The position numbers and the translations under genes are program-made. Of a DNA stretch of 64,000 nt, positions 47,380 through 59,141 are shown piece by piece (within the stretch, counting starts at the first letter, position 1; each line of letters begins with the position of its first letter). Source of the stretch: Luzula sylvatica (taxonomy: Eukaryota > Streptophyta > Magnoliopsida > Poales > Juncaceae); NCBI GenBank assembly GCA_946800325.1, contig OX326956.1, positions 37,169,082-37,233,081 on the forward strand, given 5' to 3'. The notes beneath the pieces were generated by a model. That model was not told where the DNA came from and searched no databases. It worked only from the letters and a program-made list of their open reading frames with translations.

Positions 47380-48484
47380 TGAAGGAAATAATGCCCTAGG
47401 CTGAATGAAATAATGCCCTGGGCTTAACTAAATAATACCTTAGGCTGAACTGTTCAGTTTGTATGTAAACAAATGATCATTATTATTTATGTTTGTTAAT
47501 CTAATATTTTAATATTGAATTAAAGTTTCATTTAATACGTGTACTGGTTATTTAACATATTTAGGAATATGTGAATAAGCCTTGAATTGTATCACTAGTT
47601 TATACATCATCATAATATGTGATTATGATAGTAAAACTGTATCAATGAACGTAATACGATTCTAAATGTCCCTGGTCATATATATGATGTATATAGAGAT
47701 ATACATGTCTAAGGAAATAGAATATATATGTACACCAGTATATTCGCATATGAGATGATTATGTTTTACTGATCATGGACATGGAATACATAGAGATGTA
47801 GTGATGTCAAATATGGAATATAGATATGTATTAGAGACTACATATTGGACTGACCAACTTATGAGAATATACATGGTTATTGTCATTATATATATTCTCA
47901 TAAACAAATAGAATTTTAGTTCTTTAACCTGAGGTTATCATTAGATTTCTCACCTGTGAATTGTGATACTTAGATATGTTTCTTTGTTATCTTTAACCGG
48001 GTAATCAAGATCATCATTGGGTATTACATGAAGCATGTTGGAGGATGTGAATAACCAAGATGGAAGTTGTTCCTTTCATGATTGAAAGAGATATCTCTCA
48101 GGGCCCCCTGATGAATTAGGATTGAAGGAAATGCGTGGCCACGCTCAATAAGATTAACATGTGTTGTTAATACTAATTGAACATTCAATCTAATTCTATA
48201 TCGGAAAAGAGTTAAGTTGATTTAGAAATGATGACATTTGACCATGTCTTTGATCAACAGATATCGTATGAACAAGAGAGCTAGTAATTTGTCTATTTGA
48301 TAAATAGGTTATGATCACAAATCATTTATTTAATTTGGGTAGTCATAATGCCTTGCTAGAGGCCAATTATGATTTGCATATTTAAATAGATATTTAATAT
48401 GCTGCCAACATTAAATAAACCTATAGGGTCACACACAAAGACAAGTTCGGACTGGACAATGAAAATCAAACGAGGATATTATTC
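47380..48484 (+). repeat. Right LTR of the copia element, truncated
   Basis: It parallels the left LTR at an offset of 7233 bp. It stops after GAGGATATTATTC (48484), where the left LTR continues TGTTTGAACG. The missing part is about 620 bp. Confidence 0.9.
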
Positions 48485-48814
48485 AGTTCTGCCAAGATGG
48501 CGGCGAGGAAAGAGGAGTCACGATTCGCCACTGTTGTCAGTTCTGCCAAGATGGTCATAATGCCTTGCGGGGACCACTGTTGTCAGTTCTGCCAAGATGG
48601 CGGCGAGGAAAGAGGAGTCACGATTCGCCACATGGCGGATTCTGATTTGCTGTTTCTTGCGGAAGTTTCTAGAAGTAGCGAAGATGTGAAATTAGACGAG
48701 TACATGTTTTTTTCTGCTAAAAAAGCGTTGAAGACTTTGAAATTAATTCCTGCTAGTTCGAGAAGGGCTTTACCTGTAATTATAAATAATCAAGGGTTAT
48801 TAGTGAGCGTACCG
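48484..48814 (+). pseudogene. Gene fragment, possibly the C-terminal exon of a tRNA(Ile)-lysidine synthetase-like (RASPBERRY3-type) gene
   Basis: Starts with three partial copies of CAGTTCTGCCAAGATGG (48484, 48538, 48584). The coding-like part, about 48600-48814, reads MADSDLLFLAEVSRSS, YMFFSAKKALKTLK, ASSRRALPVIINNQ and GLLVSVP. It ends at a strong GTAAGT donor (48815). The RRxLPVI..xGLL.S.P pattern resembles the C-terminal domain of TilS-like proteins. No catalytic N-terminal ATP-pyrophosphatase domain is present and the intron leads nowhere recognisable. Treated as a stranded exon at a rearrangement junction; the family assignment is tentative. Confidence 0.45.
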
Positions 48815-49189
48815 GTAAGTATTAATTATGTATTATTAATTATTACATTATGTGAGCAATTTTATGATATGATTGGGATAATACGTTTCCGATACGGTTA
48901 TGATATGATTGGGATACAACTTGAAACAAATTCCTTATGTCTGTCCCAGTATTTTTATGTTTCATATTCTCCTTTTTTTTCTTCCATGATTTTTACAATT
49001 TATTGAAGTTTATTTAAATATATATTTAATTTTGTTAAAATAATATAAAATAACAAACATACGATACTAGATTTTGTGAAATTAATGCAGCAGCGTATAT
49101 GTATCATTTAGATACAATATTGGTATATGTATATGTGCAAAATACTTTATATGTAGGGGTGTCAATGGGTCAGAGCCGCGGATATTGAT
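48815..49189. other. AT-rich intron-like flank
   Basis: It begins as an intron (GTAAGTATTAATT) and has a repeated TTATGATATGATTGGGATA (48862 and 48898). At 49155 TAGGGGTGTCAATGGGTC looks like one hAT-type terminus without a matching partner. Confidence 0.45.
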
Positions 49190-50880
49190 ATAAAACATGA
49201 TATAAATATTAATATAATTAAGGTAGAACATGATATAAAAGATCATTTGGGTAAAACATGATATAAATTAATGGATATAATTAAATCATAAAATAAATAA
49301 GAAAATTATATAATGTGTGATAGAAAGTCAGAGAGATGAGGTGGCTCAATGTGTGATTTTTAATGTAATTGTTTGTATTAGATAAAAAATTGTGGATTCA
49401 CTTATTAATTGTTATTTGTTATGCTTATAGAAAAAAAATCATAAAACCAATATGAAAATTATTAAATGTGTAATTTGATATAATATCATAAAATAAATTA
49501 ATGAATATCACAAAAAATATGAAAATTATTAAATGCGTAAAACGTGATATAAATTAATGAAATCACAAAATAAATATGAAATCATATCATAAAATAAATT
49601 AATGAATAGCACAAAACAAATATGAAAAAAATATTAAATGCGTAAAGCATGCTATAAATTAATGAATATCAAATCACAAAATAATATGAAATCATACAAT
49701 AAATATGAATATAATTAAGGTATAGTAGAACATGATATAAAGATCATAAAATAAATGGTTAAATGGTTAAATGGGTAAAACATGATATAAATTAATGGAT
49801 GCATGATATAAATTAATGGATATAATCAAATCATAAAATAAATATGGAAATTATATAAATATTAATCACAAAATAAATGTGAAATCATAAAATAAATATG
49901 AAAACATGATATAAATATTAATATAATTAAGGTAGAACATGATATAAAGATCATAAAATAAATTATTAAATGGTTAAATGGGTAAAACATGATATAAATT
50001 AATGGATACATGATATAAATTAATGGATATAATCAAATCATAAAATAAATATGTAAATTATATAAATATTAATATGTGTGATAGAAAGTCAAAAATGAGG
50101 TGGCTCAATGTGATAGCTCAAAGACATCCACTCTTTAAAGGGAGAACAATACATGATATAAATTAATGGATATAATCAAATCATAAAATAAATATGTAAA
50201 TTATATAAATATTAATATGTGTGATAGAAAGTCAAAAATGAGGTGGCTCAATGTGATAGCTCAAAGACATCCACTCTTTAAAGGGAGAACAATATTAATA
50301 TAATTAAGGTAGAACATGATATAAAGATCATAAAATAAATTATTAAATGGGTAAATGGGTAAAACATGATATAAATTAATGGATGCATGATATAAATTAA
50401 TGGATATAATCAAATCATAAAATAAATATGGAAATTATATAAATATTAATCACAAAATAAATATGAAATCATAAAATAAATATGAAAACATGATATGAAT
50501 ATTAATATAATTATGGTAGAACATGATATAAAGATCATAAAATAAAATATTAAATGGTTAAATGAGTAAAACATGATATAAATTAATGGATACATGATAT
50601 AAATTAATGGATATAATCAAATCATAAAATAAATATGGAAATTATATAATATTAATCACAAAATAAATATGAAATCATAAAATAAATATGAAAACATGAT
50701 AATATAATTAGGGTAGAACATGATATAAAGATCATAAAATAAATTATTAAATGGTTAAATGGGTAAAACATGATATAAATTAATGAATACATGATATAAA
50801 TTAATGGATATAATCAAATCATAAAATAAACATGGAAATTATGCGTGATAGAAAATCAAATATTGGCTCAATGTGAGAGC
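49190..50880. repeat. AT-rich minisatellite of about 200-bp units
   Basis: Degenerate repeats of ACATGATATAAATTAATGGA, CAAATCATAAAATAAATATG and AATATAATTAAGGTAGAACA words occur. The last marks unit starts near 49724, 49920, 50294, 50507 and 50700 (spacing about 196, 374, 213, 193). A different block, GTGATAGAAAGTCAAAAATG to CTTTAAAGGGAGAACAAT, is duplicated at 50072 and 50220 and occurs in partial form at 49318 and 50846. No coding capacity. Confidence 0.8.
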
Positions 50881-51169
50881 TCAAAAACATCACTATTTAA
50901 AGGGAGAACAATTCCTTTCCAAGAGATCATCTAAGAAGCACATCACATTTAATACATTCAAGTAAGGTAAAAATGTGGCATAGTGATTATTGCTCAGTAA
51001 TGAGTCATAACATGAGGTGAACTTTGATTATTACTGGTGTGTTGGCCAGGTCTTCTGTTTTAGGGTCGGGAGCAGGTCCAATGTCCACCGGACCAAATCT
51101 CAACCATGCATATTTTGCTCAGTAATGAGTCATAACCTCCCGTCTTTTTCGCTTTTTCTCTGTTATTAA

Positions 51170-51204
51170 AACTAATAATAACAATAGTAATAATAATAAT
51201 AATA

Positions 51205-51245
<41 letters not shown>

Positions 51246-51590
51246 ACAATAATAATAATTGTTATTAAATAATAGTAATGATAATAAATAATAATAATAA
51301 TTATTATTATTGTTGTTATTATTATTATTGGTATTAATAATATTAAATAATAATAACAATAATATTAATTAATATTATTATTATACACTAAGAATTATTG
51401 TTATTAAATAGTAATAATAATAACAATAATAATTATTATTATTATTATTATTGTTGTTATTATTATTATAGGAAGAATAAGATCAACAACAACTATTATT
51501 AGCATTATTATAATTACAGTACTAGAATAATAAAATAATAATTATTATTATAATAATAATTATAATATTTATAATAATAATAAAAAATTA
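51170..51590. repeat. (ATT)n / (AAT)n microsatellite
   Basis: Long runs of AAT followed by ATT, repeated in blocks, partly palindromic (for example AATAATAATTATTATTATT). Translated frames of poly-Ile/Asn here are artefacts. Confidence 0.92.
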
Positions 51591-51910
51591 TTTTTAATTT
51601 ATGTTAGTTTGTGAGGTTGATATAAATAAGAATTCGATATAATTTTATTTATAATATTGGGCCGCTAAATTATATTTATATGCATATTGTAGTATTATAA
51701 AAATAATAATTTTGATAAAACTCCGCTGCGATTGTGAAGCGGCGCTATATCGCCCGCTAACGCTAATCGCTAAATTAAACGTCAAAAACGCTGCGTGTCG
51801 CTACACGCTATTTAAAACATTGATTTTGTTTTTAAATGATGTAGTCTGAAATTAATGTATGATTATATCTTGTGCTTGTTTCTTGTTTTTCATTTGTTTT
51901 GTATCAATCA

Positions 51911-52097
51911 GTCAATGTTTTAAATTGTGATATAGCGGTCTATTGTGCTTGAACTGTAATTTACATATGATCATCGATATTGCGCTATATTGCGACGATA
52001 TTGCGGCGCTATTTAGTAGGTTGTGGTGTTGCGTTTTGCAAATATTTATTGCGATTTGCGCTATGGCGGCGCAATTACGCCACAATTTAAATCATTG
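51911..52097. mobile_element. Short hAT-type MITE
   Basis: Inverted ends CAATGTTTTAAATTGTG and CACAATTTAAATCATTG (51913 and 52081-52097) are flanked by ATCAATCA (51903-51910) and ATCAATCT (52098-52105), 7 of 8 matching. The interior is made of GCGATATTGCG-like words, as in the 3965-4822 element, so the two belong to related families. Confidence 0.65.
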
Positions 52098-53140
52098 ATC
52101 AATCTTTTGATTTAGTTCTGTTTATATGGTTTTGTGAGATAATTTATTTTGATTGATTTTGTGTACCAATTGATCTAATGATTGTTACATTGATTCATTT
52201 ATTGTTGGTACTTTATTGCTTATGTACCACTGAATTAGAATTCGTTTATTATTTATAAATGTTTATATCCGCATTCATGATGGTGAGTTGTTGAAATCAA
52301 AATTTGTAACATTCATACTTGCGCATTTCTTTATAGACTAAATGTAAAATAACAACTTGAATAGAAAATAAACACACAATGGCTCTAAATAGTTCACAAA
52401 TTTGACTAAAAATATTTTATCATGGCAGTCAGAAGATTTGAGTTTATGTTGTTATCCTATAAATGATGTCCGGTATGCATGGCATTTAGAAGATCACATG
52501 CGGATCCAAAACCATATGATCCCTATGTTAAATTTATGGGAAAAAAAATTAAGAAATGAAATCATTTTCATAAAAAAAAAATAGAAATGAAGGTATTTTG
52601 TTTAATACCAGTAGAATGTCATTAGACGGCAATAACGGGTATCCGGATAATTGAAAATTTTGCAAAATAACGCCTCTTTTTCGTAAAATGCAATCAAATC
52701 CCTGCAAAATTGGAAATTGCAGAATAACCCATGTTTTTTACGGTATTTTTTGCAATTTTTTTGTTGTGCAAAATAATTAAAAGAAGTACCGATTTAAACA
52801 AAGAATTATCACCTTGATTATTGAAATCAATGGAAACTTGTTATAGCAGATTTCTATTTGCTTGCGCATGCAAGGGATCAAAAGCTCCAATTACATTTGG
52901 AGGTGGAGATGATTCATAGCACTCCCGTTCTCCGTCAGAAGTGTTAACAAGATGAGAAATTGACGCATCACAATTAACCGATGACATGGATATTATGAGA
53001 AGATGTTGCTCGAGTTGAAGAGAAAGACAAGAAGTAATTTTGCAAGAAGAAAAATAGAAGAAGCAATTTGCCATTAGAGAATTTCTTTATAGTTCTTTCC
53101 ATTTCGGGTGAGTAAGTCTCTTTCCATTAGAGAGCTACGA

Positions 53141-53141
<1 letters not shown>

Positions 53142-53180
<39 letters not shown>
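53142..53180. repeat. (GA)n microsatellite
   Basis: About 19 GA dinucleotides. Confidence 0.9.
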
Positions 53181-53184
<4 letters not shown>

Positions 53185-54329
53185 TATTATAGGGATTTCA
53201 TTCCTAAATTGGCGACAGTGAGTATATGTTAAGCTGTAAAAGCTGTTAACGGAGAGTTAGGTCCATCAAATAAACTCAGATCATGATATCAATCAGACGG
53301 TGAGTATGGTGTTTGGGCAAGCCCCGGACCCTATTTTTTTGTGGTGTTGTGTATAAAGAAAATAATTGTGAAGTTACTCTACTTGCAGTCTTAATTCAAT
53401 TGGATAACAGATTTATACGAATATATTCAAGTTTCAAATTTCTAATAGCGTGAAAACAATAGTACAAAACAACCTTACTTCTAACTAAAACAGATTTCAT
53501 ATTCGAGATACATAACTCTGGAAATAATTTTTCAATTACCAAAAAAAGTTAAATTCATGAGAAATTACACCAACCAATCTATTAGCTAGCACAAATCAAA
53601 GCATGACGCAATTGCAAAGAAGAACTCATGATGATGCATACAAGATGGTTGCAATTTTGCATCAGTCTCTACTTTCTTGTTTTGCATAAGAAACCTTTTT
53701 CAGCGACTTTGAGACTGAGTGTGAGAGAAAATCATGCCAGCGAGAGATATAGAAAATGACAGAAATAAAGATGTGCGAAGCCATGCGAGAGATTTTTCAA
53801 TGAAGGAGAGGAGAGAAAGAAAGAGGGGAATCATGCCAATTGGGCGTGTTTGCAACGTAAGTTTTCTATAGTAGCAGGAAACTCATAGTTGCAGCAAAGA
53901 AATATATGAATATCAGAAAACTATGATAGCAGGAATATGCAAAAATTATGAATGTAGGATGTTTAAAAGGTGTTTGATAAAAATCATAGGATTAAATGTA
54001 GCAAATAAATAAAATATTTTTTATAAAATTCTGTAACTCTAATATTTATTTCTTAATTATATCAAAATATTATAATTATGTCACATAAATTAATTATACT
54101 AATAATTTAAAATTAGTATATTTCAAATAATACAAATGAAAGAAAAATAATTTTAGAGAATATTAGTTTTTTAATATCACTAATTTTTAGAGAAATAGTT
54201 TTCTTAGTACCACTAATTTTTAGAAAATATTATTTTGTAATGAAACTAATTTCAGAAAATATTTATTTTTAATACAATCATTCTTTGAATGATAAGTTCA
54301 AAAAACTAGAAATATTTCTTAATATGATA

Positions 54330-54660
54330 TCCGTTCGATTACGGATGCAAACCGGATATCCGGTATCCGGTACAAATACGAATACGATATATGATGTCCG
54401 ATATCCGATTCCGGATACGAATATGATATATAGTATCCGATATCCGATTTCGGTTATCGGATACCGTATTCGTATCCGATATCCGATTTCGGATACAAAT
54501 ACGGTATCCGATATTCTATACAAATACGAATACGAATACGGTATCCAGTATCCGATATCCGATTTCGGATACGGATATGAATACGGTATCCGATATCCGA
54601 TTTCGAATACGAAGAAAAATATAAATACAATATCGAATACGAATAAATGTGAGAAGACTA
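54330..54660. repeat. Palindromic ATCCGATATCCG repeat array
   Basis: Dense tandem and inverted copies of TATCCGATATCCGATTTCGG and ATACGAATACG words keep frames open on both strands. The leading GATTACGGATGCAAACCGGA recalls hAT subterminal sequence, but no paired ends or target duplication were found. Confidence 0.75.
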
Positions 54661-54990
54661 CATCAATTAAAAAAATACTTATTCTTTCAAATTATATGAA
54701 TTAAATTAAATAAGTAAATTTAAATAATTTAAATAAATAAACTTTAATTAATTTAGTAATTAATTAAATAATATAAATAAAAAATGCATGCAAAAATCAG
54801 CAAACCAATACATGAATACAACTATATATGCACAATTAGCACTGAAGAGAGAGAGAGAGTGATTTTTCTGAAGAGAAAAAAAATTGCAAATCTTTTTCTC
54901 TCTCCTTTCCGTGCAAAAATCAAGTTAGGCTAGATTTTTTGAAAGCTAACAAAATGCATTACATTCCATGGAGTCCTATGGATTTGAAGG

Positions 54991-55871
54991 TCAAAATTTA
55001 AAAAATAACTCCCTTTCTACAAATATTCCAAAAATAACCCAAACCGGGTTTCAAAATCCCGCCGGAAATATTTTTATTTTTTTTGTAAATTTTTGATATG
55101 ATATATTTCCCCAAATTTTACCATAACATTTTTTATGAACTAATTAATAAACTTAATTAAAATAATAACTAGTACATGTTGGCCGTTAACTTAATACATA
55201 ATTAATATTTATTCGAATTCATAAATTGGAGTAAATTTTAATGAATATTTAATTATATCTTTTCATTAGCACGTTAATTAAATGTAATTGTTCTATAATG
55301 GAGAATTCGGCAGATATATTTTGGGGAGTGATTTTTTTTTTTTAAATAAGTTACTGTTGTCCTTGAAAAAAAATATTAAAATTTATTACACTCCAAAATG
55401 TACCCGCCGAATTCTCCATCGTTGAACAATTACATTTAATTAACGTGATAATTAAAACATATAATTAAATATTCATTAAAATTTATTCAAAATTATGAAT
55501 TCGAATAAATATTAATTACGTATTAAGTTAACAGTTAACATGTACTAGTTATCATTTTAATTAATTAAATATACTAGTTAGAACATAGAGAATGATACGG
55601 TAAAAAAAATCACTCCCCAAAATTTATGAATTCGAATAAATATTAATTATATATTAAGTTAACGGCCAACATGTACTAGTTATTATTTTAATTAAGTGTG
55701 TTAATTAGTTCATAAAAGATATTATGGTAAAATTTGGGGAAATATATCATATTTAAATTTTTAAATTTCTGGCGGGATTTAAAATCCCGGTTTGCATTAT
55801 TTTATGAATATTATCAAAAAGGGGTTATTTTTGAAATATTTTTAGAAAGGAGGTTATTTTTTAAATTTTGA
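54991..55871. mobile_element. Foldback element related to the one in ATPase intron 1
   Basis: Inverted ends TCAAAATTTAAAAAATAAC (54991) and GTTATTTTTTAAATTTTGA (to 55871). Inner palindromic modules are GGGATTTTGAAACCCGG-like (about 55048 and 55773). The marker ATGGAGAATTCGGCAGATA (55297) and its inverse CCCGCCGAATTCTCCAT (55403) match the marker of the 22748-24717 element, as do the GTTAACTTAATACATAATTA and ACATGTACTAGTTAT words. It has one palindrome pair where the larger relative has three. No coding capacity and no clear target duplication. Confidence 0.7.
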
Positions 55872-57992
55872 TTCCAAATAGAGTTATATGCATAAATGCT
55901 CTTATTTTTTTAGCACCGAACACCTATTTATGTAAGCCATGGAAAACACACACTCCTAAACAAACCTTGAATGAAAATTTACGTCCGAACAGTCCCAAAA
56001 TGAGAAAGATGCATTGGAAGGCTGAGAGTAAAATAGTCTTTTCATAATATTTCTGTCATACTTAACGGAAAGTTAATTTTTGGATATTATTGTTAGAAAT
56101 AGAGTTATGGGAGGATAAATATGATATTTGAAGTTTTAGAGAGATATATTTGAGTTTTTGAAAGGATATACTTGAAATTATCCATTGATTATAAGGGTCA
56201 GTTTTTCGAGGAAGATGGATAGAGGCTATTTATGGGGTGATCTCTTTTCCAATTTTTAGGATTATGTTATTGGGAGCTTCTATCATAGGCCCGTTTTGCA
56301 AAAAGGGCATTTTCGGTATACAAATATTTTACAAAATTAAGACTTTTATTTCTCCATTTAATGCAATCTTTGCACCCTCCATTAATTATTTGTTTCCATT
56401 TTTACCTCGTCTCACTCCACATTTACTTTTTAACTACACTATTACAACACTCTCTACTAATTACTTGTTTCCATTTTAACCTTCTCTCTCTCCACATTTC
56501 ATTTGTATTTCAGAGTAATTCATGATATTTAACTTTTTCAAAAGGTATTGATGATATAAATTCATAACTAGAAGAGATGATAATATCCTAATAACATTTT
56601 AACATGTTCAAAGGGGCACATAATTTCAACAATTCAACTGACACTAAAATATAGTAATATCTCTCCGTTGTCACTAGTTTATTACAAAATATCATCATAA
56701 TAAAAATGACAATAACATCTAGTATCATAAAGTATAAACAACATCTAAATAACAATAACATTCAGCAACAACTCCAAATAAAATAAAGACAAATAAAAGA
56801 GAAACATATCATAAACACCCCATAAACGCTAGCTTGGTTTATTAATTTGGATGAAATCGTGAATGTTAGTTTGGTGCATTGCTTTCGCCAAAATTCCGGA
56901 CATTCAATTATGTGTGACATTTAAAAATTAGTGAACAATTTTAAACTAGAAGTATTTTTGATAATTTAGTTACAACAATTACTTTTTCTTTGAACGCACT
57001 TCTGATCCCAAATCTTTCATCTCAGATTGTTGACAATTCCCAAATCTTTTCATCTCAGATCATGAAGTAAAATGATCACTAGAAAAGAAAGAAATCAAAT
57101 GAGAAGAAAATTAAAACAAATTAACATATTGAACTTCAACAAATCAAATAAACAGTGAAATTACACATGATAATTTTGAGAAAAAAGTGAAGAATATAAA
57201 CCTTTGCAATTTTCCGCGCAGACATATAACGAAAAGGTCATGTTCATCATCTTTCTCATAATCGCCATTTAACCGGTACCGTACCTGGAAACAAAAGATC
57301 CAGCATGCGAGGGTTCTACTTCCATGTGATACGAATCGGAATTAACAGATTTTTTAGGGGCTTCTTTGTAATTACATAATGTGGCTTACGCACCAGAGAT
57401 GGTCTTCTCGATTACGGCTTGCCTCTGCCAAGTTCTCTTCTGCGTGAATTTACGAAATGTACTCCCTCTTCCTCCTCCAATCTGCAAAGAAAAAAAATTG
57501 GAAATTAGGGATGTAAATAGAATAGCAAAACTTGAAAATTAGAGATTTGAAAGAAAATCAATTCGAGATAGCAACAGCCAAATTCAATATAACATCGGCC
57601 TGCATTAAAATTTCAAACTTACCACAATCGAAATTTCTAAATCCCTAAAAATGGGATGAACATATCAAAGAGCCATCAAATATTGAAGAGGTTTCGAGAT
57701 AAAACACTTGGCGAGATGGCACTAGACGGAACTCCTCCGCTCGTCATTTTGGTGAGAACTCCGTGCTCGTCTGATCTTCATCTTCGACGAGACAGTAGGC
57801 AGAAATACGAGAGTTGGGGCCAGGGTCTCCTTTCTTTCTCCATTTGATGCGAGAATTTGGGCGAGATAGAGTAGAGAAGGCAGGTAGGTAGGAGCTGGCG
57901 ATGTTCTTCTTTCTCCGTGCGAAGCCTTGCGAGAATGGGAATTTGGGCAAGATAGCAGAGAAGCAACTGGAGGTAGATGCACAGGTCGAGAG

Positions 57993-58180
57993 GGGACCGG
58001 AGCATGTCCAATGCCCATCGGACAAGATCATGTCCGCCTATCTCTATAGTCGTTGGATTTGAATATGATATAAGTTTGAAATAATCAACTTAACCTTGAG
58101 ATAACTCCTCCGTCTAACAAAATAAGTAAGCTATTCTCCATTTCGGAAATATATATCTGAAAAGATAGAAAGCATCTCGT

Positions 58181-58222
<42 letters not shown>

Positions 58223-58913
58223 CATGTACATGCTATAGATCATCAACAAGACCAGTTCCAAATTAAAAACTTTTTTTTCAATCAAAATAAAAAGCAACTT
58301 TTGTGGGAAGTATGTTTTCCCTTCAATTTTCAATCAATTTCCTACTAGACTCATTATCATTCATGCAGAAGTGACTTCTTTGGTTAGCTTACAAGTCGAT
58401 CAAGAGATTGAGGCAAATGTGTACTTACATGTTCTAAATTTGGATTGGTCTTTAGTCTTTTGATGTGGATAAATTTGGATTATATCGATTAATTTGTATA
58501 CAACAATATGATATATCTAGATTACACTTCATGATGAACTGAGTATATACAAAACTTCACAAAAAGACATAAATCATATTAGTCATGAACACAACTACCA
58601 GATAAACTCATAAAAGATCAACATGCACAACTCACATTAACAAAAAATTCTGGACAAAAAAATTGGTGGAAGGCAAGCGAATCAAGTCCTCAAAATTCAT
58701 TGATACACAAATCCATGTCCTCTTCTTTCAACAAGTGACAGACAATTGCGAATGCATTATTTTTCAAAAAGAATTTACGAATGCATTGGTTATTCCTAAA
58801 GAACTGAAAGAGACATGAATAACGTGATTATGTAACAATGGAGGAATGAGGGATCATGATGGAGAGAATAACTGGCTTGGCTCAGGTTGATTCTTCACGC
58901 GGAAAAGGACTAA

Positions 58914-58947
<34 letters not shown>

Positions 58948-59141
58948 CAGATAGAAGAGGGAATCTGGTTTCAAGAATTTTCACTAGATCTCTTTCCAAA
59001 ACAAAACAATAACTATTAGACGGAAAGAGTTAAATGGAGGTCAAGTTGACTACATCAAACATATTTCATGATCGAATCTAACGGTTGAAGAGGTATGTGG
59101 ACATGATATGGTCCCATGGCCATCGGATAAACTCCCCTCCC
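57993..59141. mobile_element. Mutator-like MITE nested inside another Mutator-like element
   Basis: A perfect 9-bp duplication GGTCGAGAG (57984-57992 and 59142-59150) occurs with inverted ends of the GGGAGCGGG family: left GGGACCGGAGCATGTCC, right inverse GGGAGGGGAGTTTATCC. Both continue into a GATCATGTCC/ATATCATGTCC stretch also found in the 29319-31952 element. The body is 1149 bp, non-coding, with CT and TG/GA microsatellites. Confidence 0.88.
58183..58219. repeat. (CT)n microsatellite
   Basis: About 18 CT dinucleotides inside the inner Mutator-like element. A short TG/AG compound repeat follows at 58913-58947. Confidence 0.9.

Larger units (their letters stand above)
40147..48484 (+). 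mobile_element. Young Ty1/copia retrotransposon, right end truncated
   Basis: Left LTR is 40147-41875 (1729 bp), primer-binding site TGGTATCAGAGCC at 41877, leader 41895-43396, intact polyprotein 43397-47335, purine tract AGTGGGAG (about 47369) and right LTR from 47380. The right LTR follows the left one only to 48484, about 64% of its length, then breaks into unrelated DNA. Over the shared 1.1 kb I count about eight or nine mismatches. It inserted into the integrase region of the gypsy element. The target duplication cannot be checked because the right end is gone. Confidence 0.92.
51068..54990. other. Insert-rich region in duplication copy 2, no gene
   Basis: It opens with an orphan Mutator-type tip (GGGAGCAGGTCCAATG, then ACCGGACCAAAT) at 51068. 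A long ATT/AAT microsatellite follows (51170-51590). Then comes the right end of a hAT-like element (about 51730-51815) and a small complete hAT (51911-52097). A GA microsatellite lies at 53142-53180. A stretch resembling an opposite Mutator-type end (TGGGCAAGCCCCGGACCC at about 53314-53331) has no matching target duplication with 51068. 52620-54320 is otherwise featureless AT-rich DNA. Confidence 0.5.

Noticed and set aside
49190..50880. CRISPR-like spaced repeats
   Set aside because: Units are contiguous, degenerate and AT-rich with no constant repeat/spacer pattern, and the DNA is eukaryotic.
51060..51359. 99-codon minus-strand frame
   Set aside because: Poly-Asn/Ile/Tyr translation of the ATT microsatellite.
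57722..58031. Overlapping minus-strand frames of 77-98 codons
   Set aside because: They straddle the inner Mutator-like terminus and lack any family motif; three overlapping open frames point to composition, not coding.
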